Source of the DNA: Melanopsichium pennsylvanicum
Lineage: Eukaryota; Basidiomycota; Ustilaginomycetes; Ustilaginales
NCBI GenBank assembly: GCA_900208305.1
Contig: OAPG01000017.1
Span: 248,001 to 312,000 of the forward strand
DNA length: 64,000 nt
Direction of reading: 5' to 3'
In this document: one piece after another, positions 38,235 to 53,932 of the stretch
Layout of the letters: the number at the start of each line of letters is the position of its first letter
Position numbering within the stretch: position 1 is the first letter of the stretch
Position numbers and translations under genes: made by a program
Notes under the pieces: generated by a model
Database searches by the model: none
What the model was told of the DNA's origin: nothing
Seen by the model: the letters and a program-made list of their open reading frames with translations, nothing else

Positions 38235-39419
38235 ATGCCTGGTACAATCCCGGCCATCACTGATCCAACCTTAGTCGACCAATCTTCGACCACAAAAACC
38301 AATCGTGCCACTTTGGCTGCTGTCTCTGACCATCCATCTACCTCCAAAATTCCTCTGGCTCCTTCGTTAAGCACACCCGTGTTCGCATCTCATCCAACAT
38401 CAGGAGTCGCCTCAAAAGGTGCAACTCAATTGACCACCACCGCTTCGCGCACGTCCGCTCTGGCTCCGACAAATCTTCAAGCAAACATGACCAAGCAACT
38501 CTCTTCCTCTTCCTCCGCCGCTGGTAAGAATCTGCGCAACCGCAAATCCAACTCTTCGTCCAGATCAGCTGCGCATGACACTAGTAGCGAATTACTCAAA
38601 TTCATCGAGACCGACGGTCACTTTTCCCTAGTACGAAACTTTCACCTGGCTGATGCGTTTACGTTGATGAATGCGTTTTGCGGTGCACAATCCCTCTTTG
38701 CTTCTGCTCGTTATCTCATCACGTCCGATCCAAAACACGCCTGGCTAGCGTTGTGGTTCCCTTTGTTTGGTGCCATTTTCGATCTTCTGGATGGTAAAGT
38801 CGCAAGATGGAGAAAGAGCAGCTCAATGCTCGGACAGGAACTTGATTCGTTGGCCGACAGTCTTTCGTTCGGTGCTGCTCCAGCGTTTGCCGCTTATTCG
38901 CTCGGTTTGCGAGGAGAGTTGGATGCCTTGATTCTTACCATGTTCGTATGCGCGGGTGTGGCTAGATTGGCAAGATTCAACGTCACTGCAGCAACCATCC
39001 CCCATGACGCGAGTGGCAAGGCAAGGTATTTCGAAGGTCTTCCCATCCCTTCTTCGCTCGTTCTCGTTGGAGGTATGGCCATCTGTCTGCTCACAGGTAG
39101 AATCGAACCGGGAGGACTTCCCATTGCTTTGGCAAAGGAGAGGGGTTACATTTCCAGCAAAGGTTTGACTTTCACTGCAAGTCTTAGGGAATATTTGCCC
39201 GATAGCTTCTCGGGTAGGGGTGTTCCTTTGGGTACTTTCACCATTGACTTTCGTCATTACTTGGTTCAGCTTTTCAAGCTCGTGCCTGGATTTGGGGTAA
39301 AGGCGGCCAACGAGTGGGCAGAGTGCTTGGGCAAGATCCAGGGTCATTGGTTGGCTTTCATTTGGTTGGCTTGGGCTACAGCTATGATTTCGAAAACTTT
39401 GCGCGTTCCAAAACCTTGA
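38235..39419 (+). CDS. CHO1: CDP-diacylglycerol-serine O-phosphatidyltransferase (phosphatidylserine synthase)
   Basis: Makes phosphatidylserine from CDP-diacylglycerol and serine in the ER. It is a single exon of 394 aa starting at the first ATG (MPGTIPAITD); the frame is open further upstream but without an ATG. Residues 1-130 are a Ser/Thr-rich disordered arm. The CDP-alcohol phosphotransferase signature D-G-x2-A-R-x8-G-x3-D-x3-D is complete (LDGKVARWRKSSSMLGQELD, about residue 180). Several hydrophobic segments surround it. An extra loop near the C-terminus (GLTFTASLREYLPDSFSGRG) sits between the last membrane helices. Longer than yeast Cho1 (276 aa), mainly through the N-terminal arm. 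Confidence 0.93.
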   Translation: MPGTIPAITDPTLVDQSSTTKTNRATLAAVSDHPSTSKIPLAPSLSTPVFASHPTSGVASKGATQLTTTASRTSALAPTNLQANMTKQLSSSSSAAGKNLRNRKSNSSSRSAAHDTSSELLKFIETDGHFSLVRNFHLADAFTLMNAFCGAQSLFASARYLITSDPKHAWLALWFPLFGAIFDLLDGKVARWRKSSSMLGQELDSLADSLSFGAAPAFAAYSLGLRGELDALILTMFVCAGVARLARFNVTAATIPHDASGKARYFEGLPIPSSLVLVGGMAICLLTGRIEPGGLPIALAKERGYISSKGLTFTASLREYLPDSFSGRGVPLGTFTIDFRHYLVQLFKLVPGFGVKAANEWAECLGKIQGHWLAFIWLAWATAMISKTLRVPKP

Positions 39420-39650
39420 GATAACATTCTTCGCACGTATATGGCCACACGCTTGTGAGTCAAACCATCTGTATGTACTGTACATACACCAAAAGCCGTT
39501 TACGCCTTATCAACACAGACACATCCGACACCAAAATTGAGTTAAGGAAAAACAAATCCATGATTTCACAAGAACTGATTCTCGACAGACCAAGGGTGAT
39601 TGTAATTTTGTGATGCTTTGTGTGCAAGAAAGTATGGTGATTTGATCAGA

Positions 39651-42106
39651 TTAGGATGATGCAGGTTGGAAAGAAGAAGAAGGAGTTACTCTGCTCGATA
39701 AGGGTGAATCATAGTTTGCATTTTGAAAAAGCTTCTCGTCGTAATAGAAAGCTTTTACAATTTTACCTTCGAAATAGCGACCGTCGAGAGCACGTACAGC
39801 TTTCCAACTGCCCGCCTGACCTGAAAATTCAACGAATACTCTCACCTCTCCCTCATCTGCATCTGCATCCGCATCCGACGGTTGTTGTGTTACCATATGA
39901 GGTAAGACGCGTTGAACGATTCCAAACTTTGCACATTCTTCCGCCACCTCTTGCACCAACTCGTCCCTCTCCCTTTCTCCCTCTAGATCCTTTGCGGTAG
40001 CCATGTTGATCAACACAATGATTCGAGATGCTGTATCCGATCCAAATCTTTCCGCTTCTACACGTGCCTGACTTGCCAAAGCGGGATTAAAGATGGATCC
40101 AGTACCTCTTTTTGTCATAGAAGTGGTAGCAACAATAGGTGTGGCAATGCCACGATTATGCGCAGCTCCCAAACCTTGACCTTCGACGTAGCCTTGTGAA
40201 GCCATGAGTCGTTGTGCAAACGTAGATGGGTCCATGCATTTCGGCTCATTCCACCCAGATGCCGCTGCTGCAGGGCAAGAGTCGGTGGGAACAGTGGCTG
40301 AATTGAGCTTGGCAAGTTTTGCAGCGATTGCGGCTGCTGCGTTGGTCCGCGATGCCAAGTCTGAGTTCGATTGACTTGTTAGCATCGATGATTGACCACG
40401 CGCTTGTGTATGCGGTGTGCTCGGTGGCGGTCCAGGAGGAGCAACAGGAGGAGCACCAAGGCTAACATTACGCGGTGCACTGGGTGGTGGTCCAGGAGGT
40501 CCAACAGAATTAGCATTGAATTCTTGACCACCGCGGAAAGACGTTTGATCTGATTGCTGGGACATTGCCACTCGTCTGGCGTAAGCTTCCTCTCCAGACA
40601 TGGCTTGTCGGCGTTGGAAAGCTTTCTCCCCGCTCATGGAACCAGCTGTTGGAATCAAAGACATCGCCACGCGCCGTGCATAAGCTTCTTCACCGGTCAG
40701 TGCCCTAGTTGGCGCAACTTCCTCTGACTTTCTTCCCGCCTCAGCAGAGGGGCCATGTAGTGATGGTGGCGGCGGGTGTCTGTCATAGCGCCTGACATGT
40801 TCCTCCTCCTTTTCCTCAGGCCAGCACTCCTCATCTGCATACTCTTCCTCCTCTTGTTGCTTCCAGCGCTGGTAATCCACTTCAGCTTTCCGTCGTTCGT
40901 ACACCTGCTGCTTGTAAGCTATGTAGTCGTTCGGCACACGCGGATCGTATTCGCCATTCAGGCTCGGCCCTGAAGGCTGTTCCCCTCGCTTTCGCTTGTT
41001 CTGCAACAGATGGACCGGTAAAATTTTTGATCATATCAGTACGACATTTTCCCAAACGCGCCAAATTGTGCTACATGCGGACGCGAAAGGAAGCAAGAAT
41101 AGCACTTACCCGTCTCTTAGACGCAGCAGCCTTCCTACCAGTACTGGTGGTCATAAACCCGTTAACGTCTTCATCCTCATCGTCAACTTCTTCGCCATTA
41201 TACAGCTCGTCATCGTAGTCATGGGAAGTGTGGCGCAGTTGTCCCCGAGCAGCAAGAGATTCGCGAATGTGGGCCTTGTCCCTTTCCAACTCCTCTTGCG
41301 GGAGGGTGAAGCGTGGAGGCTCGGTGATTGGATATTTAGACAATTGGTGGATGAGGTCTGCATCATTATTAGCAGTGGCTTGGGGCAAAGAAAGTGCTGC
41401 CAGGTGAAGATCTGATGTATCGACTGCAGGCTCGGATTCAGCTTCTGACTGTTTCGCGAGGTCTGCTGGTAGGCTGGAAAGAGTTTCCGATGCGGCAGCA
41501 ACGATAGTGGCTTTGGGCGCAACACCGGGTGCGCGGGAGGTGGAACCTTTTGGAGCTTCAAGATCGGTCGTAGCAGGAGTGGCAAAGGAGGTGATGAAGG
41601 CCGCATTGGGCCTAGCCTTAGCTTTGGTATTGGTGGCCGTTCGCCTGGGGGCGAACCTTAGTGCTGCACTCCAGCCTAGTCATGTCCAGGCATCGCGGAT
41701 CGACAATGATGATGAGTTGTTCAGTGTGTGTTCAATATGTAGGGAAAGAGATCGAAGGAAAGTCAGTGAGCACAGTTGTCCACATCATTATCCGTGTGCA
41801 CTCAGCCCTCTTAGCCGATCTTGTTCAGCCGTTATAGATGACAGATGGCGAAAAAGTGTGAAGAGAGGCAGCAGCGACATTGGTGTTCGGAAGTGTACCT
41901 GTGTTCTTTGCACCTGCTACATCACAGACAGGTCTAGATTCGGATTTTGAGGAGGAATTAGAAGCTTGTCGTGTAGCATCATTGGCTCCTGGTGACTGAG
42001 AAGTGGAAGCATCCTGTGATTTCGAAGGGGAGTCTTGTTCGGCCGGGGTATCAAAGATTCCAGAGTAAAGTGACGCCCCCCGAAAGGCCTGATTCGCCGG
42101 CGGCAT
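39651..42106 (-). CDS. Splicing factor SPF45/RBM17-like
   Basis: Alternative splicing factor that binds ULM peptides of SF3B1, U2AF and SF1 through a UHM. Three exons are inferred: 41899-42106, 41110-41675 and 39651-41000, giving 707 aa. Introns 41676-41898 (GTACAC..ACTAG) and 41001-41109 (GTAAGT..TTGCAG) keep the frame. The first splice creates GWSAALRFAP, matching the GWS motif of SPF45. Then YDPRVPNDYIAYKQ, three copies of a SGEEAxxRRxAMS motif, Pro-rich spacers, a G-patch (about 518-560, GYVEGQGLG) and a C-terminal UHM (about 583-682) with GRYFEGK in place of the usual RXF. It converges with CHO1. Confidence 0.88.
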
Positions 42107-42476
42107 CCTTACGTTCCGATTACAGGTGGATACGGCTCAGTGCCTGGATGATGCACGATCCACGTAAGAGAGTGGTGGGAGGAGAGTGTTATAAGTGAAC
42201 CCGTGACAGGAGTAGAAAAAGTTGAGTTGAGGATACAATACTTCAGTTAGTTGTCGGAACGCGGAACTTATTTCAAGCATCAAGCGGTCTACTTGAAACG
42301 CCTGCGGAAATTTTGGCCAGTCAATCCAATACACGTGCCATGCTCTCATTTGAATCAATACATCGTCACTCGCTCTACTCTATCGATCAGCTCGATATGC
42401 TACAAGCTTCTTCACAGTTCCTGCTTCTTTGCACTTATACGAGGCCAAACTCGGTCCAATCGACGAAGTATTCAAC
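42107..42476. promoter_or_regulatory. Divergent promoter, SPF45-like / MED4
   Basis: A 370-bp interval between two divergent start codons. No specific element was recognised. Confidence 0.6.
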
Positions 42477-43400
42477 ATGCAAGCGTCTGCAGTGGCTGGC
42501 CCGTCAACAGCAAAAGAACCAACCACCTCCACTCTCCTCCTGTCCACCATAGAAGCCTACTCAGACCTTACCAAGCATCTTTTCACCCTTGTAGAGAATC
42601 CCTCGATCTCTAAGCCAAAGACGGTACTTGATCGTGCCTCCGAAAGAAGCTGGACTCCCGACGACATAGCTACAACTCTATCCGCGATACACGACGTTGA
42701 TTCGCTGCTCAGTTCGCGGATTGCTATAGCACATCAGCATGCGGTGAATCAAGCCAAGACCGAGGCTTTGCAAGCACGCGCCAAAAGAAGGGACAGGGAG
42801 ACAAGACAAGCTATTTTGGAACTGAGCCAGATGAACGAGGATCTGGTCGAGATCACGAGGCTCTCTGAGGAAGAGTTGGCAAGCATAGACAGAGCTGAGA
42901 AGCGACCTATCGGACACACAACATTGCTGAGTTACGCTCAACGCTTGGCGAAATATACATCGGCCCCTCCCGGCTACAAACTCCCCACCTTGACCTCATC
43001 ATCGGTTTCCAAAGCGACGGGCAAGGCAGCCGAAACAAAAGCCGAAGAAGGCGAGGGAGGAGAAGGAGAAAAGATCTCGTTAGGCGCGGATTACAACCAG
43101 TATGCGAAAAGAGCAGCAGCATATTATGATCCTGCAATACCATCCATGCCGCAGGAGATGCCCTTTCCTTCGGACGCCATGATGAGGCAGGGGATCTTGA
43201 ACAGCGCAGAGTTGCTAAACGGTGCGCCTATGGCAGAGGTACCAGTGGGGGATGGGGAGGAAGGGGCGGACGGAGAGGACGAGATGCTGCCAGGTACCGA
43301 CTTTGCTGGCAGTTTCTCGCATCTGAGGGAACAGCAGCAGCAGCATGGCGGCATGTTTGGAGAAGATGCTGGGGATGCATTCGATTTGGATCTCAACTAA
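42477..43400 (+). CDS. MED4: Mediator complex subunit 4
   Basis: Middle-module Mediator subunit, a helical hairpin partner of Med9. It is a single exon of 307 aa from the first ATG (MQASAVAGPS). A long helix (IAIAHQHAVNQAKTEALQAR, then RRDRETRQAILELSQMNEDL) is followed by the diagnostic C-terminal element of Med4: LSYAQRLAKYTSAPPGY, where family members have YAHRISATxxAPPGW. The remainder is acidic and Gly/Glu-rich, ending DAFDLDLN. The call rests mainly on this motif and on domain order. Confidence 0.85.
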   Translation: MQASAVAGPSTAKEPTTSTLLLSTIEAYSDLTKHLFTLVENPSISKPKTVLDRASERSWTPDDIATTLSAIHDVDSLLSSRIAIAHQHAVNQAKTEALQARAKRRDRETRQAILELSQMNEDLVEITRLSEEELASIDRAEKRPIGHTTLLSYAQRLAKYTSAPPGYKLPTLTSSSVSKATGKAAETKAEEGEGGEGEKISLGADYNQYAKRAAAYYDPAIPSMPQEMPFPSDAMMRQGILNSAELLNGAPMAEVPVGDGEEGADGEDEMLPGTDFAGSFSHLREQQQQHGGMFGEDAGDAFDLDLN

Positions 43401-44650
<1,250 letters not shown>

Positions 44651-45151
44651 ACGCTACCACCCTCGGGGTAGTACCTCCCTCCCTCTTTCTACACACACAC
44701 CTACACACACACACACACATACATACAAACCATGTTCAGGTCCATAGCGACCTTTTGATCATCTCGATGGTTCCCCTCCCACGTGCTTTTGGCTGCGTGC
44801 AATGCTGATGTCTCTCAGTCTTGCACACAAGCTTTTCATTGTCGCACGCTCTTCGAAATGCCAATTTGTCGTTCTGCATGGTATATATCGTCCATCTGTC
44901 TGTGCTTGGTCTGGCGTTGTGAATGTTGAGAGAGAGCTGCCAAAAGACGTGTGAGAGCTGAATGACTTTGATTGCAAAGATTAGATACACAAATACAAAG
45001 GAGCTTGAGAATGAGAGAAACATGCAGTAGTGATTAGACGAGCGAGCGATGGGACGTGGAAGGGAGAGGAGTGAGCCAGTAAAAGTTGGGGATTTGGATG
45101 GATGGATGGATGGGACGAGGGATGGCCGATACTGGCTAGGTTTCGGGCCAT
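44651..45151. other. Intergenic, convergent UBI3 and DDX41-like 3' ends
   Basis: 500 bp with a CA-rich stretch after UBI3 and GGAT repeats near 45095-45112. No gene is seen. Confidence 0.75.
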
Positions 45152-48232
<3,081 letters not shown>

Positions 48233-50221
48233 ATGAACGCTCTCATTTCGGCTAGTGACATCAAAAGTAAATTCCATCACCTTACCCCTGTTTCTTAAGA
48301 CCGCAGCAGATATTTTGACAAGGTCTTTGCTCACTTTTAGATTATGGTTGTTTCCATCTAAAGCCTTTTACAGTGCTCTCCACTGCCTCAGCAGGTTTTC
48401 AGAGACGTTTTGGTTACATTGCAGTCCTCGGCCTAGTGGGCAGGCTCAGGTAAGAACCGCTTCATGGGGTAGAGCGTCGTGATCATAGCGAACGGCTGTA
48501 CTGACTCTTTTTTTTGTTTCGCTATGGTGACATGTACAGATTCGACTTTCAGCAATCAATCCTACCAACTCGGCATTTTGCATGTTTGCCTTTGATCCCG
48601 ATTTCTTCCTTAACGTTGAAGCCGAGGCCAAGATCGAGTGTCAAATTCAGCTCAAGGTAAAGCCATTTTAACCCCTCCTTCATCGATGTTGAGCGTTTCA
48701 AACCATCTCTTTTCCGCTCTTTGCTGACTTGAAGATTCCGCTTTTGTTCCCTGTTCTTTACAATCCATTCGCACAATCAATTCATTCTACGATGACTTTC
48801 AGACCATCCTGTCGATCCTCCGCACCCGCGGTCGGAATGTCGAACGGCTACAGCTTACCCTCTCGGACAACTCTTGCGATTGTCGCTTTTCAATTACGTT
48901 ACATTGTCATTATGGTATCACCAAAGCTCATCGTTTAACGTACTCGCCCAAACGTGGTTTGTTGCCAACTGCCGACCCTAACCCACCCAACTTTTTCTGC
49001 ATCAATCCAGCCACGGCTTCCGAGTGGCTCGATCATTTCCTCTCTTCTTCTCGTACCGGTGAAATCACACTTATGTGTACTCCTGATTCTTGCATCGCTC
49101 GATCCAAAGAGGAAGAGATCCCCGAGAATCGAAATCAAATACGCAAGGCGATTCAAACCGAGGTTAAGATCGCAGTGCAAGAGTTTAAAGAGTATTGCGT
49201 GTTGGAGGACACCAAATTGACGTTTAGCTTGAGAGAATTCAAAGCGACGGTGGGTTTGGCAGAGACGTTGGGAACAGCGGTGGAAGTGAATTTCAGTGAT
49301 GGTGATGAGCCATTGTTTGTGAGATTGAGGGTGGAGAATGTGGTTCGAGGGGAATTTGTCATTGCTACCACTAAAGGAGATAGGACTGCTGGTGGTGGTG
49401 GTGGTGTTGATGAGGCTGGTGCAGGTGTTGATGGAAGCACAGGGGGAACAGGAGGGAATGGTGGGAGAGCTTCAGCACAATCCCAATCGCGACCACAGCC
49501 ACAACCACAAGAACAAGTGGAGATTGCCGCTTCAGCAGCAACCTCATTCAGGACCTCTGCCCAAGCTTCCAATTCTGCCGCTGCATCACGTAACACCACA
49601 ACGATTTCAAACAATCGAAAAGCACAAGATTCGTCATCTTGTTCTTCCTCCTTACATCTCCCACATTCATCAGCACCACGGGCGGTGACGAAATCATCTT
49701 CTTCTCATCAACATGGTGACGCTATACCTTTTGAATCCACCCCTTTTCAACCACGAGATCATCAAACATCTCGACCTTCACCTGATCATTTGGCTTGTCA
49801 AGCAGGAGAAAGTGAAGACGAAACCACACAACCCTTGTTTTTTCCAGGTGGAGAAGCATCCGAATTATCGTTGCAAGCACCAACCCAATCATCACCACCT
49901 TCACAATTATCAGAGGTGACATTTGTTCAACCTACACCCGTTGCACAAGGTGGTGATCCAACCGAATTCTTCGGTACTCTTACCTCATCTACGCAGAGCA
50001 CTACTGGTCAACACATGCATGAACAAATACAAGAAATTCATACCAAACGTAGAAAGAGAACGTCACAAATGGAATCTTATTCACACAACACCTATAACAA
50101 CAACAACAACAACAACAACAACGATGATGATGATGATGATAATGATGATAATGATGATGATGATGCAAGTGACAATCGAAATAGTCCAGGGCCTAGGAAA
50201 CGTTTCAAACCTCTGTTCTGA
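48233..50221 (+). CDS. RAD9: RAD9, DNA-damage checkpoint clamp subunit (9-1-1)
   Basis: Part of the Rad9-Rad1-Hus1 clamp that activates the ATR/Rad3 kinase. Four exons are inferred: 48233-48266, 48364-48449, 48540-48656 and 48803-50221, giving 551 aa. Introns start GTAAAT, GTAAGA and GTAAAG. The second and third junctions (GQAQ/IRLSAINPTNSAFC and CQIQLK/TILSILRTRGRN) fit the clamp fold and Rad9 homologues well. The first acceptor is less certain: CTAAAG at 48363 gives the right phase and homologous length, though TTTTAG at 48340 looks stronger. The C-terminal 200 or so residues are a disordered tail with poly-Asn then Asp-rich runs, ending GPRKRFKPLF. It converges with the tryptophan synthase gene. 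Confidence 0.85.
50095..50165. repeat. (AAC)n then (GAT)n codon repeats in RAD9
   Basis: Encodes nine or so Asn followed by an Asp/Asn run in the RAD9 tail. Confidence 0.9.
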
Positions 50222-50396
50222 AGATTTCGACAAGCTCGGATCACTCAAATATCAGCTTCTCTTTGTTCGTTCCCACTCGCGCAAACAATCATTCGACACG
50301 CTCACAAGAAAAACATCACAAGAGAGTGCACTTTTCTGAAGAGACGAAGGTCAAGTTTGAAAAGTCATTGAGGTGTGTGAGTATGTTTGAGTTATA

Positions 50397-50440
50397 GAAA
50401 GAGAGAGAGAGAGAGAAAGAGAGAAAGAGTGAAAGAGAGA
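50397..50440. repeat. GA-rich tract in the RAD9/TRP5 3' interval
   Basis: Imperfect (GA)n between the two convergent stop codons. Confidence 0.85.
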
Positions 50441-50480
50441 CTTTTGAGCTCGTGGTGGTGGTGGTGGTAATGGTGGAAAA

Positions 50481-52634
50481 TCAAGCAATGTTCCAACCGA
50501 GTCTTTCGCCCCAACCACCATTTGCAATAGCATTAGCAATTTGCTCTACATCTTTATCACCTCTACCACTGAGCGAAACCACCACATCTTGATCTTTACT
50601 CATCTTACCAGCAATGTGGAAAGCGGACCAAAGAGCATGACTTGTCTCCAATGCTGGAATGATTCCTTCCAACTGGGTACAAAGTTTGAATCCTCTCAAT
50701 GCTTCTTCATCCGTTGCAACCGTGTATTCCGCCCTACCCGAATCTTTGAGGAAAGCATGTTCAGGTCCTACACCTGGATAATCCAATCCAGCACTGATCG
50801 AATGGGTTTCAGTAATCTGTCCAAATTCATCTTGCAACAAGTACGTTCTAACACCATGAAGAACACCAGGCGTGCCTTTGGTTAACGTGGCACTATGACG
50901 CGGAGTATCAATACCATCTCCACCCGCTTCAACACCAATCAGTCGTACCGACTTGTCCTGTACAAACGGATGGAAGATTCCAATGGAATTCGATCCTCCA
51001 CCTACACATGCAATCACTGCATCTGGTAATTTACCCTTCTTCTCGTGCAACTGCTGCTTGACCTCTTTACCAATGATCGACTGGAAATCGCGAACGATGC
51101 TAGGGAAAGGATGAGGACCGATCGCACTGCCCACAATGTAGTGGGTGTTGTGCAAGTTGGTAACCCAATCACGGTTGGCCTCATTGATCGCATCCTTGAG
51201 CGTCTTACTACCACTCTCGACTGCAACCACTTTGGCTCCCAACATCTTCATTCGGAACGCATTCAAACTCTGCCTCCTAACATCCTCCGATCCCATATAC
51301 ACCACGCACTCCAACCCAAACTTGGCACACGCCGTAGCAGTGGCTACACCGTGCTGTCCTGCACCCGTCTCGGCGATGATACGCGTCTTACCAAGACGTC
51401 GAGCCAGGAGAATTTGACCAACAGCGTTGTTGATCTTGTGTGAACCAGTGTGATTGAGATCCTCGCGCTTGAACCAGATCTGAGCTCCTCCCGCAGCTTC
51501 CGTCATGCGGTCGGCGAGGTACAGTTCCGAAGGTCGACCAATGTACTCGTAGTAACTTTCAAACTCTTTCCAAAACTCGGGATCTTTGAGAGCGTCGAGG
51601 TAGGCCTTTTCGAGTTCCTGATGTGCGTCGAAGAGCGCTTCGGGGATGTACTGCCCACCAAACTTGCCGAAACGAGGAGGGCGAACTTTTCCCTCGCCGT
51701 CAACAATGGTGTCGAGACCAGGGACGGGAGGACGGTCGGCAGGAACCACTGCATCGACCTTGGGGATGGGGATGCTATCGGGTTGGTCCTGAACTGCTTT
51801 GATGTTTAGCGGCTGCTTGCGCCGAATAAAGCCTTCATTCTTGCCAGTGATCTCGGCACAGTATTCACGAGCGGCCTGAACACGAGCTGCGGTGTTGGCA
51901 GGGGCTTCCTTGAGCTTGGCGACGAGCTTGGAACCAATGACGACTCCGTCGGCGTGCTCACCAACCTCGACAAAGTGTTGTCGGGTGGAGACACCGAAGC
52001 CAACGGCAAGGGGGATGGGGGTAATACTGCGAATTTTGGCGATGAAGTCGGGGAGACTGCTCGAGACAGTGGTAGTTGCACCGGTAGTGCCCATCTTGGA
52101 GACGACGTAAATGAACGAATCTGCGAGCGAGGCAAGGTGCTTGATCCTTGGAATTGACGTAGAGGGTGCGATGAGGGGAACGTAAGAGAGGCCGTGCATG
52201 GTGCAAGAGGCGCGGAAGTCGGCTGCTTCCTCGGGTGGAAGGTCGACCATGATGAAACCGTTCGCTCCAGCGTCCTTTGCATCCTTGACAGCCTTGTCCT
52301 CACCGTAAGCCAAGGTGGGATTGTAGTAACCCATGAGGAGGACGGGCGCCTTCAAGCCTTTAGAACGGGCCTGGCGAATGTATTCCAGGCACTGAGCGTA
52401 GCCGACACCTTGTTCAAGTGCGACTTGGTTGGACTCCTGGATGGCGGGACCATCAGCCTGGGGATCGGAAAAAGGGACGCCGAGCTCAATGATGTCGGCA
52501 CCGCCATGCTCGAGAGCGAGAAGGACATCGACGGTGTCGTGCTTGGTAGGGAAACCGGCGGTAACGAATGAGACAAAGACGGCCTCATTTTTGGCTGCCT
52601 TTGCGGCGAAAACTGCCTTTATCTGATCGGTCAT
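50481..52634 (-). CDS. TRP5: Tryptophan synthase, fused alpha and beta chains
   Basis: Last step of tryptophan synthesis: indole-3-glycerol phosphate to indole (alpha), then indole plus serine to tryptophan (beta). It is a single exon of 717 aa (yeast Trp5 is 707) from the [13 protein letters not shown]. The frame is open upstream to 52799 without an ATG. Alpha domain about 1-260 with [14 protein letters not shown]; linker; beta domain from about 320 with [12 protein letters not shown] and the PLP lysine motif [13 protein letters not shown], and the phosphate-binding [10 protein letters not shown]. The alpha-beta order in one chain is the fungal arrangement. A TGAGTCA lies about 195 bp upstream. 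Confidence 0.97.
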   Translation of the reverse strand: MTDQIKAVFAAKAAKNEAVFVSFVTAGFPTKHDTVDVLLALEHGGADIIELGVPFSDPQADGPAIQESNQVALEQGVGYAQCLEYIRQARSKGLKAPVLLMGYYNPTLAYGEDKAVKDAKDAGANGFIMVDLPPEEAADFRASCTMHGLSYVPLIAPSTSIPRIKHLASLADSFIYVVSKMGTTGATTTVSSSLPDFIAKIRSITPIPLAVGFGVSTRQHFVEVGEHADGVVIGSKLVAKLKEAPANTAARVQAAREYCAEITGKNEGFIRRKQPLNIKAVQDQPDSIPIPKVDAVVPADRPPVPGLDTIVDGEGKVRPPRFGKFGGQYIPEALFDAHQELEKAYLDALKDPEFWKEFESYYEYIGRPSELYLADRMTEAAGGAQIWFKREDLNHTGSHKINNAVGQILLARRLGKTRIIAETGAGQHGVATATACAKFGLECVVYMGSEDVRRQSLNAFRMKMLGAKVVAVESGSKTLKDAINEANRDWVTNLHNTHYIVGSAIGPHPFPSIVRDFQSIIGKEVKQQLHEKKGKLPDAVIACVGGGSNSIGIFHPFVQDKSVRLIGVEAGGDGIDTPRHSATLTKGTPGVLHGVRTYLLQDEFGQITETHSISAGLDYPGVGPEHAFLKDSGRAEYTVATDEEALRGFKLCTQLEGIIPALETSHALWSAFHIAGKMSKDQDVVVSLSGRGDKDVEQIANAIANGGWGERLGWNIA

Positions 52635-53932
52635 TGTGACAACTACGTGTTGGGCGCTAAATTTTGCTAGATGGATGACAGAGGGTTGGGCTGTGGTGTT
52701 TTTGCGGAGAGGGACGGATGGCGGTGCGAGGTGGAAGAGTTGTGATTTCCAGCGAGGAGTAAGCTTGGTCACTACGAGAGGAGTAAGCCTTTGAAACAAG
52801 GCACGAGACGAGATTGTGATAGGTAATTTGAGTCACCTTACGAGTGAAAAGGTGACGACGATAAATGTGATGGTGGAGAAACCATGTGAAATGATTGGAA
52901 AAAGATCAAGATGGAAAGCAATGATGCAAGCTAACTGTAGCCGGTGACTTAAATTATAGACTGCAGAAGCGCTTTGCAATCCAAGCGGCGAGGCGATGAA
53001 AACGTCGCAAGAACAAGTCTTAACTTATGCCAGCCAACTTAACCGAAGGCACAGTCAACAGCCGTGGGAAAGAACTAAGCAGCACAACAACACACCTTGA
53101 CAAAAGCCACTCTGCTGAAAATTATTGCACTGTAATTTGCTGTACTGTGTAGGATTTTTGAATAGCGCGGCACAACCGAGTCAGATTTCTTCTTGAATTC
53201 ACAGAGAGAGAGTTGCGAGTGAGAGCTGTAGCATTTGATAAGCGCTGCCAGCGTGAGTGGAAGAATTCATTTAGCGTGTGACTCGCCCACCCATTCGTAT
53301 ACACTAAGAAGAACAAATCTTGATTAAAAATAAATTTGTATTACGGCAATCTCCACTTGGATTCCTTTAAACACAACGCGGTCTGCAGTTTGTATTCAGC
53401 ATTATTATTGAGGCGGCACCACAAAACTCCTGCTTCTCGTTAGCATGCAGAAAGGTTCGCCACCAACAACAACGAGTCACAAAACACCCAGCCATCAATC
53501 AAACAAGTGGGCTCGCGCTGTGAGACGCACGTCCTTGCAACATAGTGTCAGCGTAACAGCATGTAAGCTAATAATGTCTTGACAAACTTGCTCGTAATCT
53601 CTCTGGTCAGCCGTCCAACGCGCTGGCTGTCACCGAACGGGTTGTTGTCGTCCGTACCCAATGCAGCAATTCATACGACATATGAAAACATTCTCAATAG
53701 GCTGCTCTCCGGCTCACAGAATTCGGCTATCACATGTTTGATACGAACGCGACAGGCTGGCAACACTGTGCTGACTGTAAAAATTGCGTAGGTAATTGTT
53801 CCTTTTCTCATCATATACCGTGAGAGATGCAAGCGTGGGTTGACTGTGTCTGCCCCTCAAAAAAATGTTGCATGAGATCAAGTGTAAAATCCAGAGCATT
53901 TACACCAATAGACGCAGTTGACCCCAGGCCAA
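52635..53932. other. Intergenic, TRP5 promoter and PAK 3' region
   Basis: About 1.3 kb. Contains a Gcn4-type site at 52829-52835. Only short open frames without features are seen. Confidence 0.7.
52829..52835. promoter_or_regulatory. Gcn4/Cpc1-type site (TGAGTCA) upstream of TRP5
   Basis: TTGAGTCACC about 195 bp upstream of the TRP5 start, on the correct side for cross-pathway activation. It pairs with the site upstream of THR1. Function is inferred. Confidence 0.5.

Noticed and set aside
48729..48938. Open frame between RAD9 exons 3 and 4
   Set aside because: Crosses the intron ending at 48802 and continues in the wrong frame; direct joining of exon 3 to 48803 matches Rad9.
50085..50170. 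Short regular repeats as a CRISPR-like array
   Set aside because: They are trinucleotide codon repeats within RAD9 with no spacers; the host is eukaryotic.
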